DNA of 64,000 nucleotides from Mycobacterium sp. SMC-8 (GTDB lineage Bacteria > Actinomycetota > Actinomycetes > Mycobacteriales > Mycobacteriaceae): the NCBI RefSeq assembly GCF_025263565.1, contig NZ_CP079865.1, positions 3,410,001-3,474,000 of the forward strand. Direction: 5' to 3'. The number at the start of each line of letters is the position of its first letter. Position 1 is the stretch's first letter. Positions 8,265-17,920 of this stretch are shown here, piece after piece. The position numbers and the translations under genes are program-made. The notes under the pieces are model-generated. The model was not told the DNA's origin. It ran no database searches and saw only the letters and a program-made list of their open reading frames with translations.

Positions 8265-9047
8265 ATGACAGGACGGCTTGCCGGCAAGGTCGCGCTCATC
8301 AGCGGCGGGGCCAGAGGCATGGGCGCCTCGCACGCCCGGGTGATGGCCGCACACGGTGCGAAGGTCGTCTGTGGCGACATCCTCGATGCCGAGGGTGGGC
8401 AGGTGGCCGAGGAGCTGGGCGACGTCGCCCGCTACGTGCACCTCGACGTCACCCGCCCGCAGGACTGGGATGCGGCCGTGGCCACCGCGGTCGCCGAGTT
8501 CGGGAGCCTGGACATCCTGGTCAACAACGCCGGCATCTTGAACATCGGCACCGTCGAGGACTACGAACTCGCCGAATGGCACCGCATCCTCGACATCAAC
8601 CTCACCGGCGTGTTCCTCGGTATCCGGGCGGTCACACCGATCATGAAGAGCGCCGGGCGGGGCTCGATCATCAACATCTCCTCGATCGAGGGAATGGCCG
8701 GCACCATAGGCTGCCACGGCTACACCGCCACCAAATTCGCCGTCCGCGGCCTGACCAAGTCTGTCGCCCTCGAGTTGGGGCCGTACGGAATCCGGGTGAA
8801 CTCGGTGCACCCCGGCTTGGTCAAAACCCCGATGGCCGACTGGGTGCCCGAGGACATCTTCCAGTCCGCGCTGGGCCGGATCGCCCAGCCGCACGAGGTC
8901 AGCAATCTCGTGGTGTATCTGGCCGGCGATGAGTCCAGCTATTCGACCGGAGCCGAATTCGTCGTCGACGGCGGCACCATCGCCGGTCTCGCGCACAAGG
9001 ATTTCTCCGCGGTGAATGTCGACCAGCAGCCGGAATGGGTCACCTGA
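8265..9047 (+). CDS. fabG3: 3-alpha(20-beta)-hydroxysteroid dehydrogenase-type SDR
   Basis: NAD-dependent short-chain dehydrogenase of 260 aa. It matches the M. tuberculosis FabG3 (Rv2002) sequence as I remember it across most of its length, including DWVPEDIFQ, VVYLA and QPEWVT at the C-terminus. Motifs are the coenzyme loop SGGARGMG, VNNAG, catalytic Ser in NISSIEG and YTATK. Rv2002 reduces the 20-keto group of steroids. I choose the ATG at 8265 because AGGAGA lies just upstream and the protein then begins like Rv2002; an in-frame ATG at 8241 overlapping the previous stop would add 8 residues. The 3' end overlaps the convergent LuxR gene by 8 bp. Confidence 0.88.
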   Translation: MTGRLAGKVALISGGARGMGASHARVMAAHGAKVVCGDILDAEGGQVAEELGDVARYVHLDVTRPQDWDAAVATAVAEFGSLDILVNNAGILNIGTVEDYELAEWHRILDINLTGVFLGIRAVTPIMKSAGRGSIINISSIEGMAGTIGCHGYTATKFAVRGLTKSVALELGPYGIRVNSVHPGLVKTPMADWVPEDIFQSALGRIAQPHEVSNLVVYLAGDESSYSTGAEFVVDGGTIAGLAHKDFSAVNVDQQPEWVT

Positions 9048-11856
9048 GCCCGCCGGGAGGGCCGGTTCCGGTCTGATCGATCCGCCTGCCCAGTTCGGCG
9101 CGCGAGCTGATGCCCAGTTTGCGGTAGATCTTCGTGAGGTTGTGCTCCACGGTCTTCGCGCTGATGAACATCGCCGCCGCGATGTCCTTGTTGGTCGCAC
9201 CGGTCGCGGCCATCTCGGCGACCCGCTGCTCGGACGGCGTCAACTGACTCAGATCCTCGGACGGGGCGACGACCGCGCGGGCCAGCTCGGCCTGTGTCCG
9301 CCGTGCCCACAACGGCGTGCCCAGCTCCTCGAATGTCTGCATCGCCGCGTTCAGATTCGTTGCCGCCGACTGCTTCTGGCGTAACCGGCGCTGCAGCTGG
9401 CCGAGCAGAAGCTGGGTGCGGGCCCGCTCGAACGGCATCGGGAGAAGGTCGTGCTCGACCATCGCGCGGTGTGCGACCTGTTCGGCCCCCACCACGTCGC
9501 CGCGAGCTGCGAGCAGCATCGCGCGGCACCTTGCGCCGACCGCCTTCATCCAGTGCCGGTCGTGCTCGATGCCGTTCTGCTCCAGTGCGGCGGTGAGGAA
9601 CTCGGCGTCGTCGAGGCGTCCCGTTCCCACCATCGCCTCGATGACGTCGGGCAGGTGCCACGCATACATCAACTCGGTGGCCGGAGTCCGGCCGGTGTCG
9701 AGGAACTTCACGTCCAGCGCCTGCAGCGCTTCCCGGTGATTGCCGAGAGACTCCTCAAGAAAGCACAACGTCATCCCCGGCCAGTCGGCGATGTGGGAGG
9801 CCTGCCGATTCGCGATAGCCCCGAGCACCCACCGGGCGTCGGCGCGGGCGTCGTCCACCTGCCCGGCGTAGGCCGCCAACGCACCCCGCACGGTCATCGG
9901 GATGATCAGCACGTCGTCCCCGCCGAGCTGCTGGGCGCGCTCGACCGCCTCGGCGGCCTCGGTCTGGGCGTCGGCGAGCCGGCCTCGCCACAGATGGTTG
10001 ATCGCCAAGAACCCTGCGATGGCCATCATGTCGCTCTCGGCCCCGCGCTCGACGCACACCGCGCGCACCGCCGTCAGTTCGTCATGGGCCTGGTCGAGGC
10101 GCCCGGTCCACGACATCCCCAGCGCATGCACGAACGGTGCCCGGAAGATGATCGGCACGTCCAGGCTGCTGTCGTAGAGGTCCATGGCACGCTGCAACGC
10201 GTCCTCGTCGAGCCCGTGGCCGCACTGGAAGTTCACATGCACCGACCACGCCAGGGCGGCGCTGGTGATGCCCGGTACCCCGAGTTCCTCGGCGAGTTTG
10301 ACCGCGTCGCGAACATACCGGCGGGCGTCGTCGAGCTCACCGATGCTGTTGAGCGCGAACGACAGTCGCAACAGCACCTGCACCAGGATCGCGACGTTGC
10401 CCGCCCCGTCGTCGAGCGCGCCGCGCAGCAGCGCAACCGCTTCCGCATGTTGGTTCTCGTACATGCGCACCGTCGCCAGCAGGCTCGATGCCAACGCCCG
10501 CAGGATCGGCGGCTCGATCGCGTCGACGCTTCCCAATGCGGCGGCGGCCTTGGCCGTATCCCCGGCCAAAAAGTGATTCTCGGCGGACTTGATGCGGCGC
10601 AGTGGGTTGTCGCCGCCGAGCCCGATAGCCAGATCGACCAATTCGGCCGCCGCCGCCGGTGCGCCGCGCGCCCGAGCGGAGTCTGCGGCCTGGTCGAGCG
10701 CGGCGAAGATCTCGTCGTCTCCGCTGGCCGAGGCGAGCGCCAGGTGCCGGGCCTTCAACTCGGGCTGGGATTCCAGCGCGCCCATCGTGCGGTGCATCGC
10801 GCGCCGTGCCGTCGGCCCGGCGTCGGTGTACACCCCGTTGGCCAGCAGCGGATGGGTGAACCGGACCCGGTTGCCCTCGAGGGTGACGATGCCCGAGGCC
10901 TCCGCCGGTCCGAGCCGTTCGGTCACCTCTGCTGCCGAGATGCCGTGGGCCCGCCCCAGCAGTTCCACGGTCGCGTCGGCCACACAGGCGACGCTGAGCA
11001 GCATCGACCGGGTCGGTTCGTCGAGCAGACCGATGCGGCGCCGCACCACCTCCGCCAGCGTCGCCGGAAGCGGCGGCTCGCCCGTGGCCGGCCCGTCACC
11101 CATCGCATGTGCCAGCTCGAGCGCGAAAAACGGATTGCCGCCGGAGATCTCGGCGATGCGGAGCATCGACGGCCGGGACAGCGGGCGGCCCAGCCGTTCG
11201 GAGATCAGCGCGTGCAGCGCACCGGTGGTCATCGGGCGCACGAATATCCGGTCCAACCCGTCGGGCCGGTCCAGCCGCAACCAGCCCGCGGTCGCGCCCT
11301 CGCCGGGTGCGCACCGCTCGGTCACCAGCACCCCGAACGGTCCGCGCAGGCGGCGGACCGCGAACTCCACGGCCGCGCGACTCGAGGTGTCCAGCCATTG
11401 CGCGTCGTCGATCGCGAGCAACACCGGCGAGTCCTCGGCCAGCGCGTGCAACACCGACACGAATCCGGCGGCCACCGTGCGCTGATCGGTCGGCGGGCCG
11501 TCGGCGCCGGCACGCAGTAGCACCCGGTCCAGCGCCAGCCGCTGCAGCGCGGGCAGCGGGGTGAAGTAGTTCTCCTCGACGTCCCCGAGCAGGTCGGCCA
11601 GCGCGGCGAACGCCATCACCGATTCCGCCTGTCCGACCCTGGCGGTCAGCACGCGGAAGCCATGTTCGCCGGCCTGCCGAAGCTGGCGCAGCCACAGGGT
11701 GGTCTTACCGATCCCGGCCTCGCCCTCGATGACGAGCCCGGTCGGCTGAGTTGACGCCGAGGCCAGGAAACCAGCAACGCGCGGATCATCGACTGATCGC
11801 TCCCCAGCGCCGGACACGTGGCCCATCATCCCAGCGGGCAAAGTCTCGCGCACCAT
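9040..11856 (-). CDS. LuxR-family ATPase transcriptional regulator (LAL/MalT type)
   Basis: A 938-aa regulator. An N-terminal STAND-type ATPase has Walker A GEAGIGKTT (residues about 45-53) and Walker B LLAIDDAQWLD (about 146-156). The middle is a long TPR-like helical part, and the C-terminus is a LuxR/GerE helix-turn-helix (LTPSEQRVAEMAATG to KIYRKLGISSRAELG, about 875-930). Proteins of this type bind ATP and an inducer and activate local catabolic genes. The usual GRE-type leader before the P-loop is short here. The ATG at 11856 has no clear Shine-Dalgarno; ATGs at 11829 or 11826 are alternatives. It lies 15 bp downstream of the MDR oxidoreductase gene on the same strand. The regulated genes are not evident. 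Confidence 0.88.
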   Translation of the reverse strand: MVRETLPAGMMGHVSGAGERSVDDPRVAGFLASASTQPTGLVIEGEAGIGKTTLWLRQLRQAGEHGFRVLTARVGQAESVMAFAALADLLGDVEENYFTPLPALQRLALDRVLLRAGADGPPTDQRTVAAGFVSVLHALAEDSPVLLAIDDAQWLDTSSRAAVEFAVRRLRGPFGVLVTERCAPGEGATAGWLRLDRPDGLDRIFVRPMTTGALHALISERLGRPLSRPSMLRIAEISGGNPFFALELAHAMGDGPATGEPPLPATLAEVVRRRIGLLDEPTRSMLLSVACVADATVELLGRAHGISAAEVTERLGPAEASGIVTLEGNRVRFTHPLLANGVYTDAGPTARRAMHRTMGALESQPELKARHLALASASGDDEIFAALDQAADSARARGAPAAAAELVDLAIGLGGDNPLRRIKSAENHFLAGDTAKAAAALGSVDAIEPPILRALASSLLATVRMYENQHAEAVALLRGALDDGAGNVAILVQVLLRLSFALNSIGELDDARRYVRDAVKLAEELGVPGITSAALAWSVHVNFQCGHGLDEDALQRAMDLYDSSLDVPIIFRAPFVHALGMSWTGRLDQAHDELTAVRAVCVERGAESDMMAIAGFLAINHLWRGRLADAQTEAAEAVERAQQLGGDDVLIIPMTVRGALAAYAGQVDDARADARWVLGAIANRQASHIADWPGMTLCFLEESLGNHREALQALDVKFLDTGRTPATELMYAWHLPDVIEAMVGTGRLDDAEFLTAALEQNGIEHDRHWMKAVGARCRAMLLAARGDVVGAEQVAHRAMVEHDLLPMPFERARTQLLLGQLQRRLRQKQSAATNLNAAMQTFEELGTPLWARRTQAELARAVVAPSEDLSQLTPSEQRVAEMAATGATNKDIAAAMFISAKTVEHNLTKIYRKLGISSRAELGRRIDQTGTGPPGGLR

Positions 11857-11871
11857 ATCGGCGGCATTCCG

Positions 11872-12846
11872 CTATCGAACCGCGACCACAACCTTGCCCT
11901 TGGCGGTGCGCTCCTCCAGCGACGCGATCGCCTCGGCGGCGCGGTCGAGCGGGTAGACCACCGGGTCGGGAGCCGGCACCGCCCCCGAGGCCAGCAACGG
12001 CTCCAGGTCGGCCCACTGCTCCTGCAGGTAACCGGGATGCGTCATGGTCCATGCGCCCCAGCCCACCCCGACCGCGTCGACGTTGTTGAGCAGCAGCCGG
12101 TTCACCTTCACCGTCGGAATCTCCCCGCCGGTGAACCCCACCACCAGCAGTCGACCGCCCTGGGCCAGCGAGCGCAGGGAGTCGGTGAACCGGTCGCCGC
12201 CGACCGGGTCGACCACCATGTCCACCCCGCGCCCACCCGTCAACTCCTTGACCGCGTCCTTGAACCCGTCGGCGAGCACGACGTCGGACGCGCCGGCGGC
12301 GCGGGCCACCTCCGCCTTGTCCTCGGTGCTGACCACCGCGATGGTGCGCGAAGCGCCGAACGCGGGCGCAAGACGCAGCGTCGAGGTGCCGATGCCGCCG
12401 GCGGCGCCGTGCACCAGCACGGTGTCGCCGGGCTGCAGACGGCCGCGGGTGCGCAACGCGAAATGCACCGTCAGATCGTTGAACAAGATGCCCGCGCCGT
12501 CCGTGAAAGACAGTGATTCGGGCAGCTTGAACACCCGCTCCGGCTGCAGCGCAACGACTTCGGCCATCGCCCCGCAGAGCATCGTCAGGCCGGCCACGCG
12601 GTCCCCGGGCCGCACGTGCGCGTCGGCGGGCGCGCTGCGCACCACACCGGCGACCTCGGCGCCCGGGATGTAGGGCATCGCCGGCTTGTACTGGTAGAGC
12701 CCGCGGGACTGCAGCGCGTCGGGGAAAGCCACGCCGGCGGCGTGCACATCCACCAGCACGGTGGCGTCGTCGGCCGCGGGCTCGTCGATCTCGACGAGCC
12801 GGGCGGCTTGCGGGCCCGAGAGTTCGGCTATCTGTATCGCACGCAT
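11872..12846 (-). CDS. Zinc-independent MDR oxidoreductase (NADPH:quinone reductase-like)
   Basis: A 324-aa medium-chain dehydrogenase/reductase. A GroES-like N-terminal domain contains YIPGAEVAGVV and PGDRVAGL; the Rossmann domain has VLVHGAAGGIGTS near residue 144, followed by an NADPH-preferring segment. It lacks the structural-zinc cysteine cluster of alcohol dehydrogenases, which places it with quinone oxidoreductases and enoyl reductases. The ATG at 12846 gives the family start MRAIQIAEL; the frame remains open further upstream without similarity. It is divergent from a hydrolase gene and followed by the LuxR regulator. Confidence 0.85.
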   Translation of the reverse strand: MRAIQIAELSGPQAARLVEIDEPAADDATVLVDVHAAGVAFPDALQSRGLYQYKPAMPYIPGAEVAGVVRSAPADAHVRPGDRVAGLTMLCGAMAEVVALQPERVFKLPESLSFTDGAGILFNDLTVHFALRTRGRLQPGDTVLVHGAAGGIGTSTLRLAPAFGASRTIAVVSTEDKAEVARAAGASDVVLADGFKDAVKELTGGRGVDMVVDPVGGDRFTDSLRSLAQGGRLLVVGFTGGEIPTVKVNRLLLNNVDAVGVGWGAWTMTHPGYLQEQWADLEPLLASGAVPAPDPVVYPLDRAAEAIASLEERTAKGKVVVAVR

Positions 12847-12922
12847 TACCGGCCTTCCTGATGGTCGTCGCAGACCATTTAACCCACCCGCGGTTCGGCG
12901 CCTCACCGGCGGTCTGGCGCGG

Positions 12923-12938
12923 GGTACAGTCACGTACC
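12923..12938. promoter_or_regulatory. Palindrome GGTAC-N6-GTACC over a -10-like hexamer
   Basis: A perfect 5-base inverted repeat with a 6-base spacer lies 32 bases before the hydrolase ATG at 12971. TACAGT at 12925-12930 within it fits TANNNT, so a repressor bound here would cover the promoter. This is a candidate only. Confidence 0.4.
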
Positions 12939-12970
12939 GGCAAAGTCGCCGAAACCCACAGGAGCAGCGC

Positions 12971-13948
12971 ATGGCACGACGGAGCAGCACCCGATCGCGG
13001 GGGCGGGGGTTCGCCCCGGCCCAGGCCCTGCCGCCGGGACGCATCGTCGACGTGCGGTCCCGGGACGGTGTGCGGCTGCACGCCGAGGTCTTCGGGCCCG
13101 AAGACGGCTACCCCATCGTGCTTGCGCACGGCATCACGTGCGCGCTGCGCGTGTGGGCCTGTCAGATCGCCGACCTGGCCCGTGATCACCGGGTGATCGC
13201 GTTCGACCACCGCGGTCACGGCCGCAGCGCGATCCCGCCGCGGCGCGGCGGCTACAGCCTGGATTACCTGGCCGGCGATCTCGATGCCGTGCTGGAGGCC
13301 ACGCTGGCGCCGGGCGAGCGCGCGGTGATCGCCGGGCATTCGATGGGCGGTATCGCGATCTCGTCATGGTCCGAGCGGCTGCCGCACCGCGTCGAGGAAC
13401 GCGCCGCCGCCGTCGCGCTGATCAACACCACGACCGGGGACCTGCTGCGCAACGTCAACCTGCTGCCGGTGCCGCCCGCGCTCGCCGATGTCAGGGTGCG
13501 CGCCGCGGGGGAGGTGCTGCGCAGGTTCGGCGGACTTCCGCTGAGCCGGGCCGTCCACCGTCCCAACCGGCGGTTCGTTGCGTCGCTGGCGGTGGGCCGC
13601 GACGCCGACCCCGCCGTCGCCGACTTCATCTACGAGCTGTTCAACGCGACCTCGCCGGCCGGGCGTGGCGGCTGGGCGCGGGTGCTCGTCGACCACTTGG
13701 GGCCGCGACACATTGCGCTGAAGAACCTCACGGTGCCGACCCTGGTGATCGGCAGCACCAAGGATCGGCTGCTGCCGATGGCGTCGGCCCGCCGGATCGC
13801 GGCCACCGCGCCCAACCTGGCGAGGTTCGTCGAGCTGCCTGGCGGGCACTGCGCGATCCTGGAACGGCCCGACGAGGTCAACGACCATCTGCGCTGGCTG
13901 ATCGGATTGGTGACCGGAGCTGTTCAGGAGCGGCGCGCCAGCAGCTGA
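12971..13948 (+). CDS. Alpha/beta-fold hydrolase, Hpx (Rv3171c)-like
   Basis: A 325-aa serine hydrolase with [12 protein letters not shown] (oxyanion side), DHRGHGRS, nucleophile elbow GHSMGG (Ser about 124) and the catalytic His in PGGHCAIL near residue 296. The first 20 residues are basic and probably disordered. The ATG at 12971 has AGGAG 6 bases upstream. It converges on an AofH-like amine oxidase gene and overlaps it by 25 bp. In M. tuberculosis the non-haem haloperoxidase-like gene hpx sits next to aofH, so this is probably its counterpart, although haloperoxidase activity in such proteins is usually a side reaction of an esterase-type site. Confidence 0.82.
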   Translation: MARRSSTRSRGRGFAPAQALPPGRIVDVRSRDGVRLHAEVFGPEDGYPIVLAHGITCALRVWACQIADLARDHRVIAFDHRGHGRSAIPPRRGGYSLDYLAGDLDAVLEATLAPGERAVIAGHSMGGIAISSWSERLPHRVEERAAAVALINTTTGDLLRNVNLLPVPPALADVRVRAAGEVLRRFGGLPLSRAVHRPNRRFVASLAVGRDADPAVADFIYELFNATSPAGRGGWARVLVDHLGPRHIALKNLTVPTLVIGSTKDRLLPMASARRIAATAPNLARFVELPGGHCAILERPDEVNDHLRWLIGLVTGAVQERRASS

Positions 13949-15267
13949 TGCGCCTCGCCGGCGGCACGCAGCCCCGACCGCACCGCGCCGTCGAGGAAAC
14001 CCGTCCACCGGTCGGCGGTCTCGGTTCCCGCCCAGAAGATCCCGTCGACCGGGGCGCGCAACCACCGGCCGTGCGTCGTCCACGCCCCCGGCGGCACCGC
14101 TGCGGTCGGTCCGCCTGGTGCGAAAGGCTCTGCGCCCCAACGATGGTCGAGATAGTCGATGGGATGTGCGGCGGAGTCGCCGAACAGTGCGGTGAAGCCG
14201 GCCAGCGCGACGTCGCGGCGCTGCTCGGGCGGCAGCGGATCGAACGTGCGCGCGTCGGTGAACCCGAGCAGGATGCCGGGGCCGTCGTCACCGGGGCTGC
14301 AGTCGAACGTGATGAACACCGGCCCCTCGTCGGACAGGGCCTCACCGGAGAAACCGTCCCTGCGCCAGAACGGGGTCGGGTAGGCCGCGTAGGCCTTGCT
14401 GAGGTGGCCCTGCGGCCAGTGCCGGGCCAGGTCGTCGTAGCCCGGGGGTAACGGCGGGACGAATTCGATCCCGCCGCGGTGCTCGGGAGGGATCGCGACG
14501 ACGACCGCGGCGCACGTGTGATCGGCACGTTCGGTGCTGACGGTCAGTGTGAGGTCGGCGTGCCGGACGATGCGGCGGGCCGGGGAGCCGAGCGCCACAC
14601 GCTCGCCGAGCTCGTCGGCCATCCGCTCGGCGATCTGCTGGGCGCCGGCCGGGAACCGCTCCTGCTGGGCGCCGCCTTCGACGTCGAGCATTCTGTTCAG
14701 TCCACCCGCGGCCTTGACGTAGCGGACCGCGTGCAGCATGGACACCGCATCGGGTTCGGCGCCCCACGTCACCCGCGCCATGATCGCCATCAGATCGCGG
14801 GTCGAGGCGCCGGCGCGCTGCGAACGCAGCCACTCGTCCAGCGACACGGCGTCGAGTGCATCGGCGACCGTGGAGGTCCAGGGTGCCTCGACGGAGACCT
14901 TCCGGCAGACCCGTTCGAAACGCCACTGGATACGGGACACGTCCAGCAGCTCGATGATCGACAACCGCGGGATCGTGCTGCGGTAGGAGCGCACCGAGCC
15001 GCGCCAGCGGATCAGGTTCTTGCCCCGCCCGTACGTGGGCACCCGGTCGCATCCCAGCTCGGTCGCCAGCGCCAGCACCGCGTCCTGGGTGGGCCCCACG
15101 AACGTGGCGCCGAGGTCCACCGGCACGCCGGCGATGCTGCCGGTGTACGCCCGTCCGCCCACCCGGTCGCGTCCTTCGACGATGACGACCTCGTGGCCGA
15201 GATGCGCCAGTTCCCGGGCGGCGGCCAGCCCGGCGAACCCCGCCCCCACCACGACCACATCAGCCAT
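13924..15267 (-). CDS. aofH: Flavin-containing amine oxidase, AofH (Rv3170)-like
   Basis: FAD-dependent oxidative deamination of amines to aldehydes. The protein has 447 aa, like mycobacterial AofH. The N-terminal dinucleotide fold ([17 protein letters not shown] followed by [13 protein letters not shown]) and the C-terminal FAD segment [19 protein letters not shown] are both typical of the monoamine oxidase family. The ATG at 15267 gives [10 protein letters not shown]. The gene is divergent from the LLM oxidoreductase and overlaps the hydrolase tail by 25 bp at its 3' end. The physiological amine is unknown. Confidence 0.87.
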   Translation of the reverse strand: MADVVVVGAGFAGLAAARELAHLGHEVVIVEGRDRVGGRAYTGSIAGVPVDLGATFVGPTQDAVLALATELGCDRVPTYGRGKNLIRWRGSVRSYRSTIPRLSIIELLDVSRIQWRFERVCRKVSVEAPWTSTVADALDAVSLDEWLRSQRAGASTRDLMAIMARVTWGAEPDAVSMLHAVRYVKAAGGLNRMLDVEGGAQQERFPAGAQQIAERMADELGERVALGSPARRIVRHADLTLTVSTERADHTCAAVVVAIPPEHRGGIEFVPPLPPGYDDLARHWPQGHLSKAYAAYPTPFWRRDGFSGEALSDEGPVFITFDCSPGDDGPGILLGFTDARTFDPLPPEQRRDVALAGFTALFGDSAAHPIDYLDHRWGAEPFAPGGPTAAVPPGAWTTHGRWLRAPVDGIFWAGTETADRWTGFLDGAVRSGLRAAGEAHQLLARRS

Positions 15268-15344
15268 GCCCCCATCCTCTCCGCATCTGGGGATTTCGGC
15301 GTAAAAACGCGCGTGTGACGACAATTTTCACGTCGGAACCGCAC

Positions 15345-15350
15345 TAGGCT
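15345..15350 (+). promoter_or_regulatory. -10 hexamer TAGGCT before GTG start
   Basis: TAGGCT ends 8 bases before the GTG at 15359, compatible with a leaderless transcript for the LLM gene. Confidence 0.4.
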
Positions 15351-15358
15351 CGCCCGTT

Positions 15359-16345
15359 GTGCAGGTGATGACCGCGTTGTTCGGCCCCTTGGACGCACTG
15401 GACCGGACCCGCGCGCTGCGCGACGCCGGGGCAAGCGGGGTCTTCACCTTCGAGGGACCGCACGACGTGTTCACCCCGCTGACCCTGGCCGCCACCGTCG
15501 GCGGACTCGATGTGATGACCAACGTCGCGATCGCCTTCCCCCGCAACCCGATTCACCTCGCGCATCAGGCCGTCGACCACCAGCTGCTGTCCGGCGGGCG
15601 GTTCACCCTGGGCCTGGGGACCCAGATCCGGACTCAGATCGAGAAGCGGTTCGGCGCCCAGTTCGACCGTCCGGTGGCCCGGATGCGCGAACTGGTCGAT
15701 GCGCTGCGGGCGATCTTCGCGGCGTGGAGCACGGGGGAGCGGCTGAACTTCCAGGGCGAGTTCTACCGGCACACGCTGATGACGCCGACGTTCACCCCGC
15801 GGGCGAGCTTCGCGCCGATCCCGATCTTCGTCGGCGCGCTGGGCCCGAAGATGACGAGGATGACGTCCGAGGTCGCCGACGGACTGCTCGTGATGCCGTT
15901 CGGCTCGAAGCGCTTCCTGCACGAGGTGACGATGCCGCACGTCGACGCCGGACTGGCCGCGGCGGGCCGCGCCCGCGCCGACCTGCAGATCGTTCCCGAG
16001 ATCATCGTGTCCGTCGCCGACCAGGATCCCGACCACGCCGCCGCCCGCCGCCTGCTGGCGTTCTACGGGTCGACGCCCGCGTACCGGCCGGTGCTCGACG
16101 TGCACGGCTGGGGCGATCTGCAGCCCGAACTGCACGCGCTGTCCAAGCAGGGCCGCTGGGACGACATGGGCCGGCTGATCGACGACGACGTACTGCACAC
16201 CGTCGCCGCGTGTGGCACGCCGGCCGAGATCGCCGCGCACATCGCCGACCGGGTCGCCGGGGTGTCCGAGCGCATCTGCCTCTACCAGCCCGGGCCGATC
16301 GCGGTGGATTCGTTGGCCCAGATCGTCGACGCGCTCGCTCGCTGA
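15359..16345 (+). CDS. LLM-class (F420-dependent type) oxidoreductase
   Basis: A 328-aa luciferase-like TIM barrel. Family signs are GVFTFEGPHD, the LATNVAIAFPRNPIHLA-like strand (here VMTNVAIAFPRNP), LGLGTQIRTQIEKRFG and the C-terminal VAACGTPAEIAAHI. It resembles the TIGR03617 group of mycobacterial F420-dependent enzymes, whose substrates are mostly unknown. The start is the GTG at 15359, supported by the -10 just upstream; an ATG three codons later is possible. It is divergent from aofH, with a monooxygenase gene 40 bp downstream. Confidence 0.82.
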   Translation: MQVMTALFGPLDALDRTRALRDAGASGVFTFEGPHDVFTPLTLAATVGGLDVMTNVAIAFPRNPIHLAHQAVDHQLLSGGRFTLGLGTQIRTQIEKRFGAQFDRPVARMRELVDALRAIFAAWSTGERLNFQGEFYRHTLMTPTFTPRASFAPIPIFVGALGPKMTRMTSEVADGLLVMPFGSKRFLHEVTMPHVDAGLAAAGRARADLQIVPEIIVSVADQDPDHAAARRLLAFYGSTPAYRPVLDVHGWGDLQPELHALSKQGRWDDMGRLIDDDVLHTVAACGTPAEIAAHIADRVAGVSERICLYQPGPIAVDSLAQIVDALAR

Positions 16346-16372
16346 CACCTAGGGTGGTACGGACGCGGACCA

Positions 16373-16380
16373 AAGGAGGT
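16373..16380 (+). promoter_or_regulatory. Strong Shine-Dalgarno AAGGAGGT deciding the start
   Basis: An almost perfect anti-16S match lies 5 bases before the GTG at 16386. It rules out the upstream TTG at 16380, which overlaps the site itself. Confidence 0.6.
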
Positions 16381-16385
16381 TGCGG

Positions 16386-17912
16386 GTGGAGAAGCTCGAT
16401 CCGGAGACGGAGTTCTCTGACGTTCTGATCATCGGCGCAGGCATCTCGGGGATCGGCGCCGCCTACCGGATCCAGGAGCGCAACCCGCAGCGCACGTACA
16501 CCATCCTGGAGCGACGGTCCCGCATCGGCGGGACGTGGGATCTGCACCGTTACCCCGGGATCCGCTCGGACAGCGACATCTTCACGCTGTCGTTCCCGTG
16601 GGAGCCGTGGAGCCGCCCGGAGAACGTCGCCGACGGTGAGGACATCCGCAGCTACCTCATCGAGACCGCCCACAAGCACGGCATCGACCGGCACATCCGG
16701 TTCGACACCCGGGTGATCTCGGCGAACTGGGATCCCGAGACCGACACCTGGACGGTGCAGACCGAGCAGGACGGGGCGGCACGCACCTACCGGGCCCGAT
16801 TCCTGTTCTTCGCCACCGGCTATTACGACTACGACCATCCCTACCGCCCCGACTTCCCCGGGTTGGAGAACTTCTCCGGCACGGTGGTACATCCGCAGCA
16901 CTGGCCCGAGGACCTGGACTACACCGGCAAGAAGGTCGCGGTGATCGGCAGCGGTGCCACCGCGATCAGCCTGATCCCGTCGCTGACCAAAAAGGCCGGG
17001 CACGTGACCATGCTGCAGCGGTCACCGACCTATTTGTTGTCCGGGCAGCGGATCAATCCCGTGGTGAACCTGCTGCGCAAGGTACCGCCCCGCAAGCTCG
17101 GTTACCGCCTGGCCTGGCTGTACAACGTGCTGTTCATCGTCGCCGTGTACGCGGTGTCGCGGAAAGCGCCGCGCTTCAGTCGCCGCGCGATCCGGGCCGT
17201 CGCCAAGCACTACCTGCCCGAGGGCTATCCGGTCGACACCCACTTCAACCCCAGCTACGACCCGTGGGATCAGCGGCTGTGCCTGATCCTGTCCGGTGAT
17301 TTCTACGACGCCATCGCCGCCGGCCGCGCCGATGTGGTGACCGACCGGGTCGACCACATCGACGCCACCGGCATCGTGCTGCAGTCGGGCGGCCGCATCG
17401 ACGCCGACGTGATCGTCACAGCCACCGGTATTCAGTTGCAGGCCCTCGGCGGGATCACGGTCAGCGTCGACGGCGTGGAGGTCAAGCCGGCGGACCGGTT
17501 CGTCTACAAGGAGCACCTGCTCGAAGACGTGCCCAATATGGCCTGGTGCGTGGGCTACATCAACGCGTCCTGGACGTTACGCGCCGACCTGACCGCCCGT
17601 GCCGTGGCGAAGCTGTTGGCCTACATGGATTCTCACGGGTACACGCACGCCTACCCGCACCTGGGCGCGACCCCGATGACCGAGAAGCCAGCGTGGAACA
17701 TCAACGCGGGCTACGTGCACCGCTCCGGGCACGTGCTGCCGAAGTCCGGGACGCACCGGCCGTGGAACGTGCGGCACAACTACGTCCTCGACGCAATCGA
17801 CCACAGGCTCGACCGCATCGAGGAGTCCATGGTGTTCGGGCGTACCGCGCCGGAACCGCCCGTGGCCGACGAGCTTCCGCGTGACGAGTTGCTGGAGGGC
17901 AACGTCGGCTGA
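16386..17912 (+). CDS. Baeyer-Villiger/flavin monooxygenase of the EthA-MymA group
   Basis: A 508-aa FAD/NADPH monooxygenase. The first Rossmann motif is VLIIGAGISGIGAAYRIQ, the fingerprint FSGTVVHPQHW (FxGxxxHxxxW) lies near residues 164-174, and the second nucleotide motif is VAVIGSGATAISLIPSL. RYPGIRSDSD, LEDVPNMAWCVGYINASWTL and the C-terminal region follow M. tuberculosis EthA and MymA closely. Such enzymes oxidise ketones and thioamide or thiourea compounds; EthA is known for activating ethionamide. No EthR-like TetR gene is adjacent. It converges on the Rv3169-like gene with 8 bp between them. Confidence 0.88.
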   Translation: MEKLDPETEFSDVLIIGAGISGIGAAYRIQERNPQRTYTILERRSRIGGTWDLHRYPGIRSDSDIFTLSFPWEPWSRPENVADGEDIRSYLIETAHKHGIDRHIRFDTRVISANWDPETDTWTVQTEQDGAARTYRARFLFFATGYYDYDHPYRPDFPGLENFSGTVVHPQHWPEDLDYTGKKVAVIGSGATAISLIPSLTKKAGHVTMLQRSPTYLLSGQRINPVVNLLRKVPPRKLGYRLAWLYNVLFIVAVYAVSRKAPRFSRRAIRAVAKHYLPEGYPVDTHFNPSYDPWDQRLCLILSGDFYDAIAAGRADVVTDRVDHIDATGIVLQSGGRIDADVIVTATGIQLQALGGITVSVDGVEVKPADRFVYKEHLLEDVPNMAWCVGYINASWTLRADLTARAVAKLLAYMDSHGYTHAYPHLGATPMTEKPAWNINAGYVHRSGHVLPKSGTHRPWNVRHNYVLDAIDHRLDRIEESMVFGRTAPEPPVADELPRDELLEGNVG

Positions 17913-17920
17913 GGCCGGCG

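Noticed and set aside
9451..11520. Large plus-strand open frame of 689 codons
   Set aside because: It is antisense to the LuxR ATPase gene, which has intact Walker motifs and helix-turn-helix.
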